Source: Trichuris trichiura
Lineage: Eukaryota > Nematoda > Enoplea > Trichinellida > Trichuridae
Assembly (NCBI GenBank): GCA_037903355.1
Contig: JBAJFE010000005.1
Location: 1,302,001 to 1,366,000 of the forward strand
Direction of reading: 5' to 3'
DNA: 64,000 nucleotides
Both the position numbers and the translations under genes were made by a program. The notes below the pieces were generated by a model that saw only the letters and a program-made list of their open reading frames with translations, was not told the origin of the DNA and made no database searches. Shown piece after piece: positions 12,620 through 22,912 of the stretch. Position 1 is the stretch's first letter. The number at the start of each line of letters is the position of its first letter.

Positions 12620-15600
12620 ACACTTAAATGGAAAGATTCTTTTCCTTAGCAAAGGTATGTGTAAATGAGAGATATTACTTATGCCAAAACACGCTGGCGA
12701 GAAGCAGGAAACTAAAGCAAATTTCTCAAATTTCTTTCTACGTAGCAAAAAATGGCCATCTCAGAGAAAAAAGTGCTTTACAAGATCACATGAGAAACCA
12801 TAAAATATATGCCTGCAGTGCGTATTTTCCTTGTATACACAAAGAAATTGCACAACTAATGGACGTCTTTTTTGGCTACAGAATTGCTGTGTAGCATTAA
12901 TGAAGATAAAAACGTTTTGAAAAGTAATCACTACCATACCGTAACACTTAATAATATATTGCTGATTATGCTGTAGACGGTGTTTCTGTCCAACGCTTAT
13001 TACTTTGTCATACCATATGATATTTTTGTATTTTGCTAAAATGTATTATTCGTAATATCTTCCCGACGTCTCATTACTATTTTTGCAGCAGTTGTCTTTG
13101 TAAAACGTCTGTTGTTCTTTATTTCTTCTGTTCATTCGGTTGTTCTACGGAATAATAGTTTACAACTCAACTCGACATGTTTAAAACTAAACTCATAGTT
13201 CGTTGTGATTAATGATATTACAGAAATTGAATGCTTCCTTTGCACCATTGAACAGTTGAAAATTAGGCAGCTTTACGGGCTACTGAGCGTTTCATTGCTG
13301 CGCTATGCTGCTGTATGCTGTCTTCACCTTATTCTTCATTTTTGGTACTAATTGATATTTACATATATTTCTAATTTTGCATCAGTTTTGATCTGAATGA
13401 CTATGTCTTACGTTCGCTGGATTTTTCCATTACGTTTACAATCTTCGCGTAATTTTTGCCGCTGGCGTGCAGTTTATTCAATGTAGACCTTAAGGCGTTG
13501 AAACGAAACTATTGTCGCCGCTTGCTTTTTAGCCATTTTTTCTTTGCAACATTGCATTTCGCAAACTCAGCAGTGGACTGTTTGCAAGTCTGTTACGTGT
13601 TGGAGATGAAGCTAAATTTTTTCTGCTCGCATGATTACCGCTTGATATGCACTGATCGTTAGTTGGACGCGCTGCTGCATTGATGCTGGCTTTGCAGATA
13701 ATGCAATACATGGGTTACTGGAGAAAATGTGATTACTTACCGCATCTTCGACAGGTCGTATGGTTGTTGAGTCAGTTGGTATCTTCGACTGGTGCCACCT
13801 AACATCGCAATGTGACCAATGATGTTTTGTCAATGCATTTGGAGTGGATGCTAGCTTGCATTTCTTAATCTACAAATAAAACGAACAATTGTAAATTGGT
13901 TAGTTTTACTCAAACTGCCCGGAGGAAAACAGTATAAGAAGATGCTTTGAAAATGTCATCTTTAATAAGTTAGTTCTGAAACATCTCACATCCGTTTTAT
14001 TACGGTTTTAGACAGCTCATTAACCTTTTCTTCGATAAAATCAACTGTTTTGTGTCCCTGATAGATTCGTACTTCCTCTAACGTAAATAACCTATTTTTG
14101 CGTGTTGGTCGTGCTTACCCTAAAGAAATGGTCTTAAAGGCGGTTACTTCCTACACAACAGGCTTACTTTTAACAGTTGAAAAGGGAAAGCACTCTACGT
14201 ATTACTTGTAATGTGATGCCTTCGGCAAGCGTAGAGCTTATTTTAAGGAAGTGTGAACTAAGAAGTCAGAAAAACTGTAAACTTGCTAAACAAATCAGAA
14301 TTCGTCGTCAACAAAAGAGCACCTTATGCAGAATTTTGGAAATGGAATCCTATACAACACATAATTTACTCTTTGAGATCTGCCACTTCATCTCTTCAAA
14401 TTTAAGAATTGACATTGGTCGGATCATAACAAAGTTTACAACTTAAAGATTGTAATAGTATCTGCACGCTGAATTTCATTTAAAAAGTGCACATTCTCTA
14501 CCTTGATAAAATTATGACTTAATTGGCTTGGGACATACATTTCTTATAGCAATAATGTCGTTGTATCTTCCGCTGCTTTCAGGCAGGTTTAATCTTAGTG
14601 CTACCGAATCCAATATATTCTCTAAGGAAAGATTCGTCGCCTCGCTTAGACTTTTGCTTGTAAGCATAATGACTCTGCTTTTTAAACAGGTGCTACGTTG
14701 AACTTCTACTTAAAGGCTTACTCGGGGCCACTTAAGTTTCCTACATTTGTTATAAGTAAATGTCTAGCCTTCTAATTCTGCACTGCTATTATAGCCACAT
14801 ATTACGGAGTGGTGCCCTTACTGATACTAATAAATGGCATTTCCTGTTCGTCCATTCTTTCTTCTTTTCTGGCACCGTTGAACGGTTTAAGGTTCCTTCC
14901 TATTCTCATTAAATGGATAAAATGCAAACTTACCAAATTCTTCTTATCGTCGGCTGGAATGTCATGGCGGAGGCAACTGACTTTGGCCATACGAACAGAA
15001 GAATTAAACAAAAAGCCAACACAAATTTTGCGGATAACGAAGGCAACGCAATAATCACAAGTTCACATAAAACAAATGGTAATACGCAGAAATAAATTGT
15101 AGTTGCGGCTTTCAGTTGCTCATCGGTACTGTTGGCGTTGCATTGAAGCTAGCTTGTTGCTCTTGTGTGCGTTTTCGTATCAAATATTTGTTGCGCGGTT
15201 ACTGATGATCACCTTGTTAATGGCCAGTAGTCGCTGGTGCACACTTCTCTACAAAGAGCTGTCATACGCTGCGCTGAACGTGGCCAGGATTTTGGCATTA
15301 ACGCATACCAGTTTTTGAATCGAAAATTGATGCTTGCAGAAGAAGAAGAACGTCTCTATGAATTCCCTGCGCAGGCTGGGCTTGCAATTATATGCAATCT
15401 GAAGTTGTGAAGATGTTTCAAAAAAAACATAAGACCATTTGAGCGTATACGTCGTTACGGCGTCCTTTTGCGTTCGCTGATCTGCCAACGTATTAATGTC
15501 ACCTGAAAAAGAGTGGACATAAATAAGTATTCTTTTGTAGCATTTACTGAATTTTTGAAAAGTTGTGTAGCAATAGATTAATGAACATTTAAGGGACGAA

Positions 15601-16260
15601 CGTTATACTCTGTTGCTCTGGTACCATCCCTGTTGGCCAGGATGTTTTGATATCTCTGAGTAAACACAAAACAGGTAAAAAAAATGTATCACCTGAAATT
15701 TCCTTTCCAACAGGAAAGGTGGAATTGGAATGGGATGAAAGAAATGCAGCCACGCGAACCAGCCGTTTTTATCAATAAAAGGCAAACGCTCAACGTGACC
15801 TCACTTTGCTCCTGTTATCTTATCCAACGATTGGTTGCCTTAAGCAAACAGTGCACACGACCCAATTATCTGTCGACCGAATTGCAATAAGCGATGATAT
15901 TGCGCAGTACTGGACGTTATGCTTTAGGTGATTCGCCTAAGGCTGTTGGACACAAATTTTATCTCTCTCTCTCTTATCTAATGCAAGTCGATATGGCCAT
16001 GATATCGCATTTATCGCATGTCTCAGCTTATCTCTTCCGCTACTAACCGTTTTCTATCACAAATTATTGCAAATTTGTATCACATGCAAGAAAGCACTCA
16101 CCTACCTTATTTGACTATATTGAATTATAACTTGTCGCATATGATTTCATAGTGGTTTATGAAAGTGCGAGCCATCAAAGCTTATTTAAATTATTAGCGT
16201 AGCCTTCAGAAAACTGTTCTTTGCGTCTTCAGCGCGAAACTGTTTCATATAACATTTTGA
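12620..16260. other. Intergenic sequence, no supported gene
   Basis: AT-rich sequence with only short, mutually overlapping frames on both strands. No recognisable protein, RNA gene or long repeat was seen. Confidence 0.4.
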
Positions 16261-16297
16261 TTTTGAGTTACATAGAGATTTTGAGTTACATTACCAC

Positions 16298-16515
16298 CAT
16301 GGCTGACGACGGGACAAGGTTAGTCCCGACAGCTACGAAACTGTTAAGTGTTTGTTCTGTATTTTTCCTTAATAATTGCTCATCCATCCGTTGGTAGGAC
16401 ATTTGCTTCGGTTTAATTCCAGAATCCATCAACGGGCAAGAGAACATACCGTATAAAGAAGTTATGAAAATCCATCGCCCCGTTAAGAAGCACCCCGTCT
16501 TCAAGTTCATAATAA
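16298..16515 (+). mobile_element. PLE terminal fragment with degenerate hairpin core
   Basis: Starts with GCTGACGACGGGAC, loop, GTCCCGACAGC, a hairpin motif copy in which the usual GAAA is GACA. About 80 bases later comes tgctcatccatccgttggta, the terminal motif shared with the PLE at 5.6-7.2 kb and the palindrome at 52.7 kb. The end (cgttaagaagcaccccgtct) resembles the right edge of the 52.7 kb copy. Order and spacing are conserved between copies, so this looks like an isolated PLE end. Confidence 0.65.
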
Positions 16516-16787
16516 TTTATGACTATTCTTGGTCAGGGTTATCCGTGTTCTGGTTGTCGATGCTAAGAAAAAGATTTTAAATTGGCAGTTTTATGCAGCA
16601 CAAGCTAACGAATCAGTAAGACGATTCGGAAAGTTCCATTAGTGTTTTGCCTTTTATTATTGCCAATAAAATATTTTTTGAATGCATTTTGTCGGCCCAG
16701 GGATAAAGCCATACAGCAGTAGTCATGAACAGCGAGCGGTCAGGTTAATTCAACCAATCTTCAATCATTATAATTCTATACAATTGG

Positions 16788-16796
<9 letters not shown>

Positions 16797-16880
<84 letters not shown>
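16797..16880. repeat. (AAT)n microsatellite
   Basis: About 84 bases of uninterrupted ATA/AAT trinucleotide repeat. It produces a spurious poly-tyrosine frame on the minus strand. Confidence 0.98.
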
Positions 16881-16881
16881 T

Positions 16882-17200
16882 GTTAGTGCTGCCGCCGTCG
16901 TGGAAGGTCGGTTGGGTGCTCGCCGCAAAGTCTGACTGACTAGGTGGGACCAAAGCCTGACGGGTCAAGGACCGACCTGACGGCTGAGGTTCCCGCCACG
17001 GTCGGTCGGACGGAGCGGCTTGCTAACATAATGATCAACCCGACGGCGGCGCATTTTAGCGCTGATGACGGGCCCCGGTGTGGCCCGAAAGCTCCGCGGG
17101 TTATACGTTTGGAATAAACGTTTTTAACTAACGAACGGGTAGCAAAGCCGCAAAAATATTTTTACATTGAATAACGAACCCGTTAAAAAAAGAGAGAAGA
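16882..17200 (+). mobile_element. Dispersed element: GC-rich module plus hammerhead-like hairpin
   Basis: A GC-rich module of about 175 bases (gtgctgccgccgtcgtgg onward) is followed at 17071 by GCTGATGACGGGCC, loop, GGCCCGAAAGCTCCG, then an AT-rich tail containing aataaacg and aacgaacggg. The whole order recurs in opposite orientation inside the foldback at 22343-22768. This shows it is a mobile repeat and not single-copy sequence. It sits directly after the AAT microsatellite, which may have grown from the element's own end. Confidence 0.75.
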
Positions 17201-17990
17201 AAAGAAAAAAGAAGAATCAAATAAATAATCATAATAATAATCAGACTTGTTCTCTTCCAATCATATAGCAAGAAAAACATTGATTATTGAGTTTTCGCGC
17301 GTATTATCCGAAACCTGCGAGCCTCATTTTAACAAGCACGTGACTCTCCGCTATTCTGTCTGTCTGTCTCTCTCCTGACGAAGATGGCAGCTACTCTGTT
17401 CTGCCCTTATCTAAGCTGAAACAAAAATATATACCATTTGCCTAGATATAGGCTTACGTAAACGAACAACGGGAGTGATGGCAAAGCTACAAGATGACAG
17501 CGAAACGCAGAATCACAAGGTCAATGTCCCTACTTCGACTATCTAGAACAAACCTGACCATTTTCAGGAATAATGTATTGTTTGCAGACAAATGGAGGAA
17601 GAGACTACTTAAGCCAAAATCTGTATACTTTCGGCAGCTGCGCTTTCGACATCTCCGTATTCATGGTTTGTCTGTCTGCCATTTGAATAGAGTGAATTTG
17701 TCCCCACATGGGCAACATCTGACATAGAAAAGTATTGCCACTCTCTGCACCAAAGTTCCTGGCCTATTTTCGACCGCAACACTTTCCCAGAATGACGAAC
17801 ATTTCTTTCCCGCCTTATGAAAATGAATTGAAACGCCAACTGATTATTTCCAATTACAACTACTAGTTGGCCAGTTCATTATAGCGGAGCAACGCTCAGA
17901 CGTGGTCGAACATAAATATCACAAAAGGCATTCAGTATAGCGGGGGCACAAATGAATAAAGACACTAAAGGACTGACACACATCTTGACC

Positions 17991-18075
17991 GCTGACGACG
18001 GGTCGTGACAGACCCGAAAGCTCCGGAAGGAAATTTTCGTTTATTGTTTCTTATCAACGGGACAACAGATCCGTA
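17991..18075 (+). repeat. Hammerhead-like hairpin motif copy
   Basis: GCTGACGACGGGTC, six-base loop, GACCCGAAAGCTCCG, followed by an AT-rich tail with caacggga. Closely matches the copies at 17071 and 22670. Confidence 0.8.
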
Positions 18076-18079
18076 ATAA

Positions 18080-19900
18080 AGACAGTTCAACATGAAGACA
18101 CTAAAGCAGTCCTATTTTATTTAACTGCGATTTCTTCCTCCTACCGATGGCGACGTTCCTATTATTGATGTGTGATTCCTTTTGAACTTCACAGTTCATC
18201 CATAAAGTTGCACCAACCGCTGACACAATAGCACGACTGCATCAAAACCTTACACTTCTCTACTGCGCGACTAACTGGTCAAACTCGATTCAAATGTTGC
18301 AGTATCCGTTTGATTAATGAGGCGTCACCATCACGCATAAGCACCTGTCATGGTACTCAAACTGAACAGATGAGCAAACACTCACAAGTAAAAAAACGAA
18401 TAAGAGGTGACGTAATCATCACACTGTGAAAAGACTTAAGAATCTGCTGATGCTATCATAGAAATCAACAAAAACGTTCTGTAGAAAACGAATTTGATAA
18501 GAAATGAAACCGTCCCTGTAGAATTTCAACTGTCCGAAATCAACGACAAAAGCAACACATTTATGGATGTGTTCAACTAGCGAACAACTCACGCGCATTA
18601 CGAGCCTACTTTCCTTTCCTAATACGGCAAACTTAAACTGTTGTTGTCCTTTAAAGACTAAAAGCCATTATCAAAAGAGACCATCCAAATAATATGGCAT
18701 ACTTCGACAAGCAAAACATTCAATGGCTTTCACACACATTCCCTACTTGACCGTCCATAGATGGACAGCATACGTACGTTCCAAGAAGGCTGACATTTAT
18801 GGTTTCAAAAACATTTGATCGGATTGACGACCAGAAGAACATGAATTCAAATAAACTGTATCTCTTTCAACGAATGAATCACATTGATATTTAGAGTACG
18901 ATACGAACGATGTCCACGCTTAAAGAGAGTATAGGCAACGTTGAACCACTTAAAAAAAGGAAAAATCCTTTTCAAACAATTATTGACGATTGAGTTTGTA
19001 TTCAAAAAGCTCAGGATTTTATTTCATTCATATTGCTTAAATGGAAGTCAGTTGATGCGCATATGAGCTTCTATTGAATGAGAAAATCCTAAAGCAGTCT
19101 AAAGCAGAGGAAAGAATAAGCGAACAAATCATCAGCTATGCAAATTTTTCATTAGCCAGATGACATTACAATAATTAGCTAAGATAAGTAAAGTTCCATT
19201 GTATTAATCAAACTGGCGTCACATCCTTCATTTCAGTTCAAACGAAAATCAAAGAACTATTGAAGCTGTTTGCTATGCAGCATAAGGAATAAACAATAAA
19301 TCATAACGTTCTATCTGAGTTGGTAAAACATTTTAGAACGTGAGAGCGCACGTTGGAAATATTTCTAAGTTTATGAAAATGCTGAGCTCAACGCCAATAC
19401 TAAATACTCATACAGTCAACGATACCATTCTGGAATGATGAATATGAACTATGGAGAACACTAAATTACATATATCGATAGAAACTAATAAGCGCGGAAT
19501 TGCACAGATTCGTTTTCCGTTAACATCAACAAACTATTAGCATAGAAGCGTTGTTGTGTTTTCACTAATGGAAGAACAACAACCGCTTTGTATAGTAAAC
19601 GGATGAACGCATCAATGGGAAATTAAAACACATAATTGTCTTGCAATTGTGAGGAAGATTTTCCAAATTAAACTATAGCGAATGTATTTCATGTGAGGGC
19701 CAACACGAAGAAGAGCCAATATTACAAACTGAACCTAAGAACGTATTAACATTAGTGAACAGAACCAAACAGTTTAAACTCTTTTCTGTTCAATGTGAAC
19801 TTTAAAGTAAAAAGAAGACTGCTGACGTATGAACAGTGCAATTAATCAGTCGATTGCTGCAGTTGTCGCGAACACATCAACTGAAGAAGAGCTGTATGAA
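18080..19900. other. Intergenic region upstream of the EGF-repeat gene
   Basis: AT-rich sequence of 1.8 kb. No coding frame, repeat or clear promoter element was identified. Confidence 0.4.
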
Positions 19901-19914
19901 ACCATAACTGCACT

Positions 19915-22119
19915 ATGAACATTAAAGTCACTTCGCTTGTCTATTGCCTGTTTACTATTGGAATGCTATTCTGTGGTTTAGTGAAGACCGACAAAAACTT
20001 TATCGAACAAGTCAAAAAAGAATGCAAACGGATATTTGAAACGTTTCCACAATTAACTCCACAACATTATGAGAAACCGAGATTTACAGAAGGAAGATGT
20101 GCACATCCAGTGATTGTCAGACGTCTGGGAAGCCGGACTATGAGACTAGAACGTTCTGAACCGTTCACTACGGAAGATAATCAATACGTCTTAGGCGCCG
20201 TGCAGCTTGTTTACGCCCGTTTTGAGGGAGGTCCTCACGTCAACGTATGTGATACCAGTGAACCACTGTATATATACGATCAAGCCTTACCTATTGACTG
20301 TGGACCTTTTGACAACAATTGCATCTTCTATCGTTTGATCGAATTAGTTTGGCCAATACGAGTGGACTACATCGTTCTTGATGGAGCACGAATTGTGAAG
20401 AGAACAAACCGGGTCATAAAAGGCACAATTAATTACTATGTAACTCTCTTAATTTCGCTTGGGAATGGCACTTACATGAACTTGAACTATACAGTCAAAG
20501 CATTCTCAAGTGTGGAGATGAATCAATTTGATCCCTTCCATTTCAGTCACGGTGATCTGTTAAGACTTAACCGTGAGACGCAATTTCCCATGTGCATTTA
20601 TCGCTTTCGTTATTCAGTGCATTCGCAGTATTACCCTTGCAGTGATCGACTGCCGAAGAAGTACTTCTCACTTACTCCAGAAGGCTATTGGTACGAGCCA
20701 TTTGTATTTATAATGTTTAAAGAGTTGAAACCTCAGAAGAGATGGGTCCATGCCCCTTTCGGGATGAGAGAAACATACGCATTGGAAACAAATGCGAGAG
20801 ACTGTTATAAATTGATCTGCCCACAGTCGAATGTTTCTTTTTTCGCATATACTGGCCACTTCTGTGAAAAAAATATAGACGAGTGTGCCTTCGGTGTACA
20901 TCAATGCCCTGCAGGAACAGAATGTCGTGACACAAATACATCATATTACTGTGTATGCGCCGATGGAAGAACTGGAATTAATTGTACAGAAGACGTGGAT
21001 GAATGCGAAGAAGGAACTTATGAATGTTCCATTCATAGTACATGTAAAAATACAAATGGTTCATACAAGTGCGACTGCCATTCAGGGTATACCGGTAAAT
21101 ATTGTACTGAATTGATTGACTATTGCATCATTTATACACCGTGTCAGAATGGAGGTAAATGTCATCCATTGCAAAACGACTATCATTGTGAATGTCCTGC
21201 GGGATATGAAGGTAAAAACTGTACAACTAATATTGACGAATGTCGCAACAATCCATGCGGTGCACATGGAACTTGTGAAGATGGTATCAACAAATACACA
21301 TGCAAATGTGAGCAAGGTTATACTGGTTGGCATTGTGATATCGAAAAAAATAAATGCACAAATGAAAACTTACAATGCGTTCATGGTATGTGTATACGAG
21401 TTAAGGAAGCGGAATATAAATGTGGTTGTTATACTGGATACACAGGAAGATTATGCGATGAAGACATCAATGAATGCACTGATACGACTATTTGCGGATG
21501 GAATGGACATTGCCGTAATGTGAATGGCAGTTTTAAATGTGACTGTGAAAGTGGATTTTTTGGAGATCGATGCGAGGAAGAAACAGATGAATGTGAAAGT
21601 AATCCGTGTACAAAAGGAGGCTATTGTTTAGATGGTAGAGATGCTTATCTATGCATATGCTTCTTAGGTTATGAAGGCATCCATTGTGAACATAAAATAG
21701 ATCATTGTAAATCACATGAATGTGAAAATGAAGGCACATGCGTTAATCTCCCACACGGGTACGCATGCGAATGTCCCGAGTATGCAACTGGCAATTTTTG
21801 TGAAGATTTAATAGATAACTGTAAAAATGAAAACCAATGTGGACAAGGTTATTGCCGTAATAAAAAAGGAGGTTACGAGTGTATCTGTGATGAAGGATAC
21901 ACTGGTAAAAGTTGTAAGACAAAGATTGATCGATGTGCCGATATTGAATGTAGAAATGGCGGCAGTTGCACTTCTAATGATGAAGGCTACACTTGCAATT
22001 GTCCAAAAGGAACTGACGGTTTTTATTGTGAAATAACTGACAATGGAATAGTTGTGCAGATTGAGTGGAAAATACTTTTGTTCGCTTCGCTTTTCTTAGC
22101 CTGGCGACAATTGTATTGA
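19915..22119 (+). CDS. Secreted or surface protein with ten EGF-like repeats, intronless
   Basis: A single 734-codon open frame. Residues 1-25 are a signal-peptide-like hydrophobic start (SLVYCLFTIGMLFCGLV). Residues about 26-315 are a cysteine-containing region with several N-glycosylation sequons that I do not recognise. From about 319 to 705 there are ten consecutive EGF-like modules with the six-cysteine pattern; several carry calcium-binding starts (NIDEC, VDECEE, INECTD) and GYTG-type turns. The last 23 residues are hydrophobic (WKILLFASLFLAW), so the protein may be membrane-held or GPI-linked. A Notch ligand, fibulin or secreted parasite surface protein would all fit the repeat section; no DSL domain was seen. 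Unlike genes in the right half it has no introns and lies in repeat-rich DNA, so a retrocopy is possible, though the frame is intact. Confidence 0.9.
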   Translation: MNIKVTSLVYCLFTIGMLFCGLVKTDKNFIEQVKKECKRIFETFPQLTPQHYEKPRFTEGRCAHPVIVRRLGSRTMRLERSEPFTTEDNQYVLGAVQLVYARFEGGPHVNVCDTSEPLYIYDQALPIDCGPFDNNCIFYRLIELVWPIRVDYIVLDGARIVKRTNRVIKGTINYYVTLLISLGNGTYMNLNYTVKAFSSVEMNQFDPFHFSHGDLLRLNRETQFPMCIYRFRYSVHSQYYPCSDRLPKKYFSLTPEGYWYEPFVFIMFKELKPQKRWVHAPFGMRETYALETNARDCYKLICPQSNVSFFAYTGHFCEKNIDECAFGVHQCPAGTECRDTNTSYYCVCADGRTGINCTEDVDECEEGTYECSIHSTCKNTNGSYKCDCHSGYTGKYCTELIDYCIIYTPCQNGGKCHPLQNDYHCECPAGYEGKNCTTNIDECRNNPCGAHGTCEDGINKYTCKCEQGYTGWHCDIEKNKCTNENLQCVHGMCIRVKEAEYKCGCYTGYTGRLCDEDINECTDTTICGWNGHCRNVNGSFKCDCESGFFGDRCEEETDECESNPCTKGGYCLDGRDAYLCICFLGYEGIHCEHKIDHCKSHECENEGTCVNLPHGYACECPEYATGNFCEDLIDNCKNENQCGQGYCRNKKGGYECICDEGYTGKSCKTKIDRCADIECRNGGSCTSNDEGYTCNCPKGTDGFYCEITDNGIVVQIEWKILLFASLFLAWRQLY

Positions 22120-22342
22120 ATTAAAACGTTTTAACTACACACACAGAGTTATAATATTACGTATTAAATCGTAAACAAAAGCGTTTTATGAACAACTGCG
22201 TAATTTCAGTTTGTCGTTGTAAACGATTGTTTATTTGAGAAAACAATGTTTCCAAAAAGTTGTACAATTCTTTAGAAGAAAAATTCATTTTTCATATGAG
22301 TTTACGGCACGTTTGCCTGTTTTTATTGACAACCTTTTTATT

Positions 22343-22768
22343 CTAAAATTTTTCGCGGAATTTTGGAACCCGTTCTTCTAAAAGTTTATTTTATTTTAAA
22401 AAACTAACGGAGCTTTCGGGCCTCTCCGTGGCCCGTCATCAGCGTAATTGTACCGCCCGTCGGGTCGGTCTTTATGGTTGCAAGCCGCCTCATCCGACCA
22501 ACTTTGGCAGAGACCTACTGCCGTCAGCTCTATCTTGAACCGTCAGGTATCGGTCCCGTCTAGTCAGTCAGACGGCGCAGCGAGCTTCCAACCGACCTCC
22601 CACGACGGCGGCACACGAGCGACCATAAAGTGCAACCATAAAGAGCGACCCGATGGGCGGTACAATTTACGCTGATGACGGGTCAAGCGAAGACCCGAAA
22701 GCTCCGTAAAACGTTTTTTTGAATAAACGTTTAATGAACAACGAGTAAAAATTCCGCGAAAATTTTAG
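22343..22768. mobile_element. Foldback element with hammerhead-like hairpins in both arms
   Basis: Terminal inverted repeats: left 22343-22364 (ctaaaatttttcgcggaatt) and right 22748-22768 (reverse complement, one base shorter). Just inside each end lies the hairpin motif, reversed at 22410-22441 and forward at 22669-22703. Between them is the same GC-rich module as at 16882-17070, here in reverse. The pairing of two head-to-head motif copies around one module suggests two element ends joined as a foldback unit. The outer hAT inserted at its right edge, its duplication overlapping the foldback's last bases. No coding capacity. Confidence 0.8.
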
Positions 22769-22912
22769 ATCAGTGTTTCTCACGGTGGGGCAGGTGCCCC
22801 ACCAGGGGGGCCCATTTGAGCTGTGTGGGGCACATGCCCCACCTGGGCCATCGTGTTGTCGTGCATCGGAAGGTGAGGTCCGAGGGTGAGGTATTGTGCG
22901 TACTGGTTAAGA

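Noticed and set aside
16768..16968. Poly-tyrosine minus-strand frame
   Set aside because: Translation of the AAT microsatellite.
21116..21523. 135-codon frame within the EGF gene
   Set aside because: Out-of-frame shadow of the long EGF-repeat frame, which has the regular cysteine pattern.
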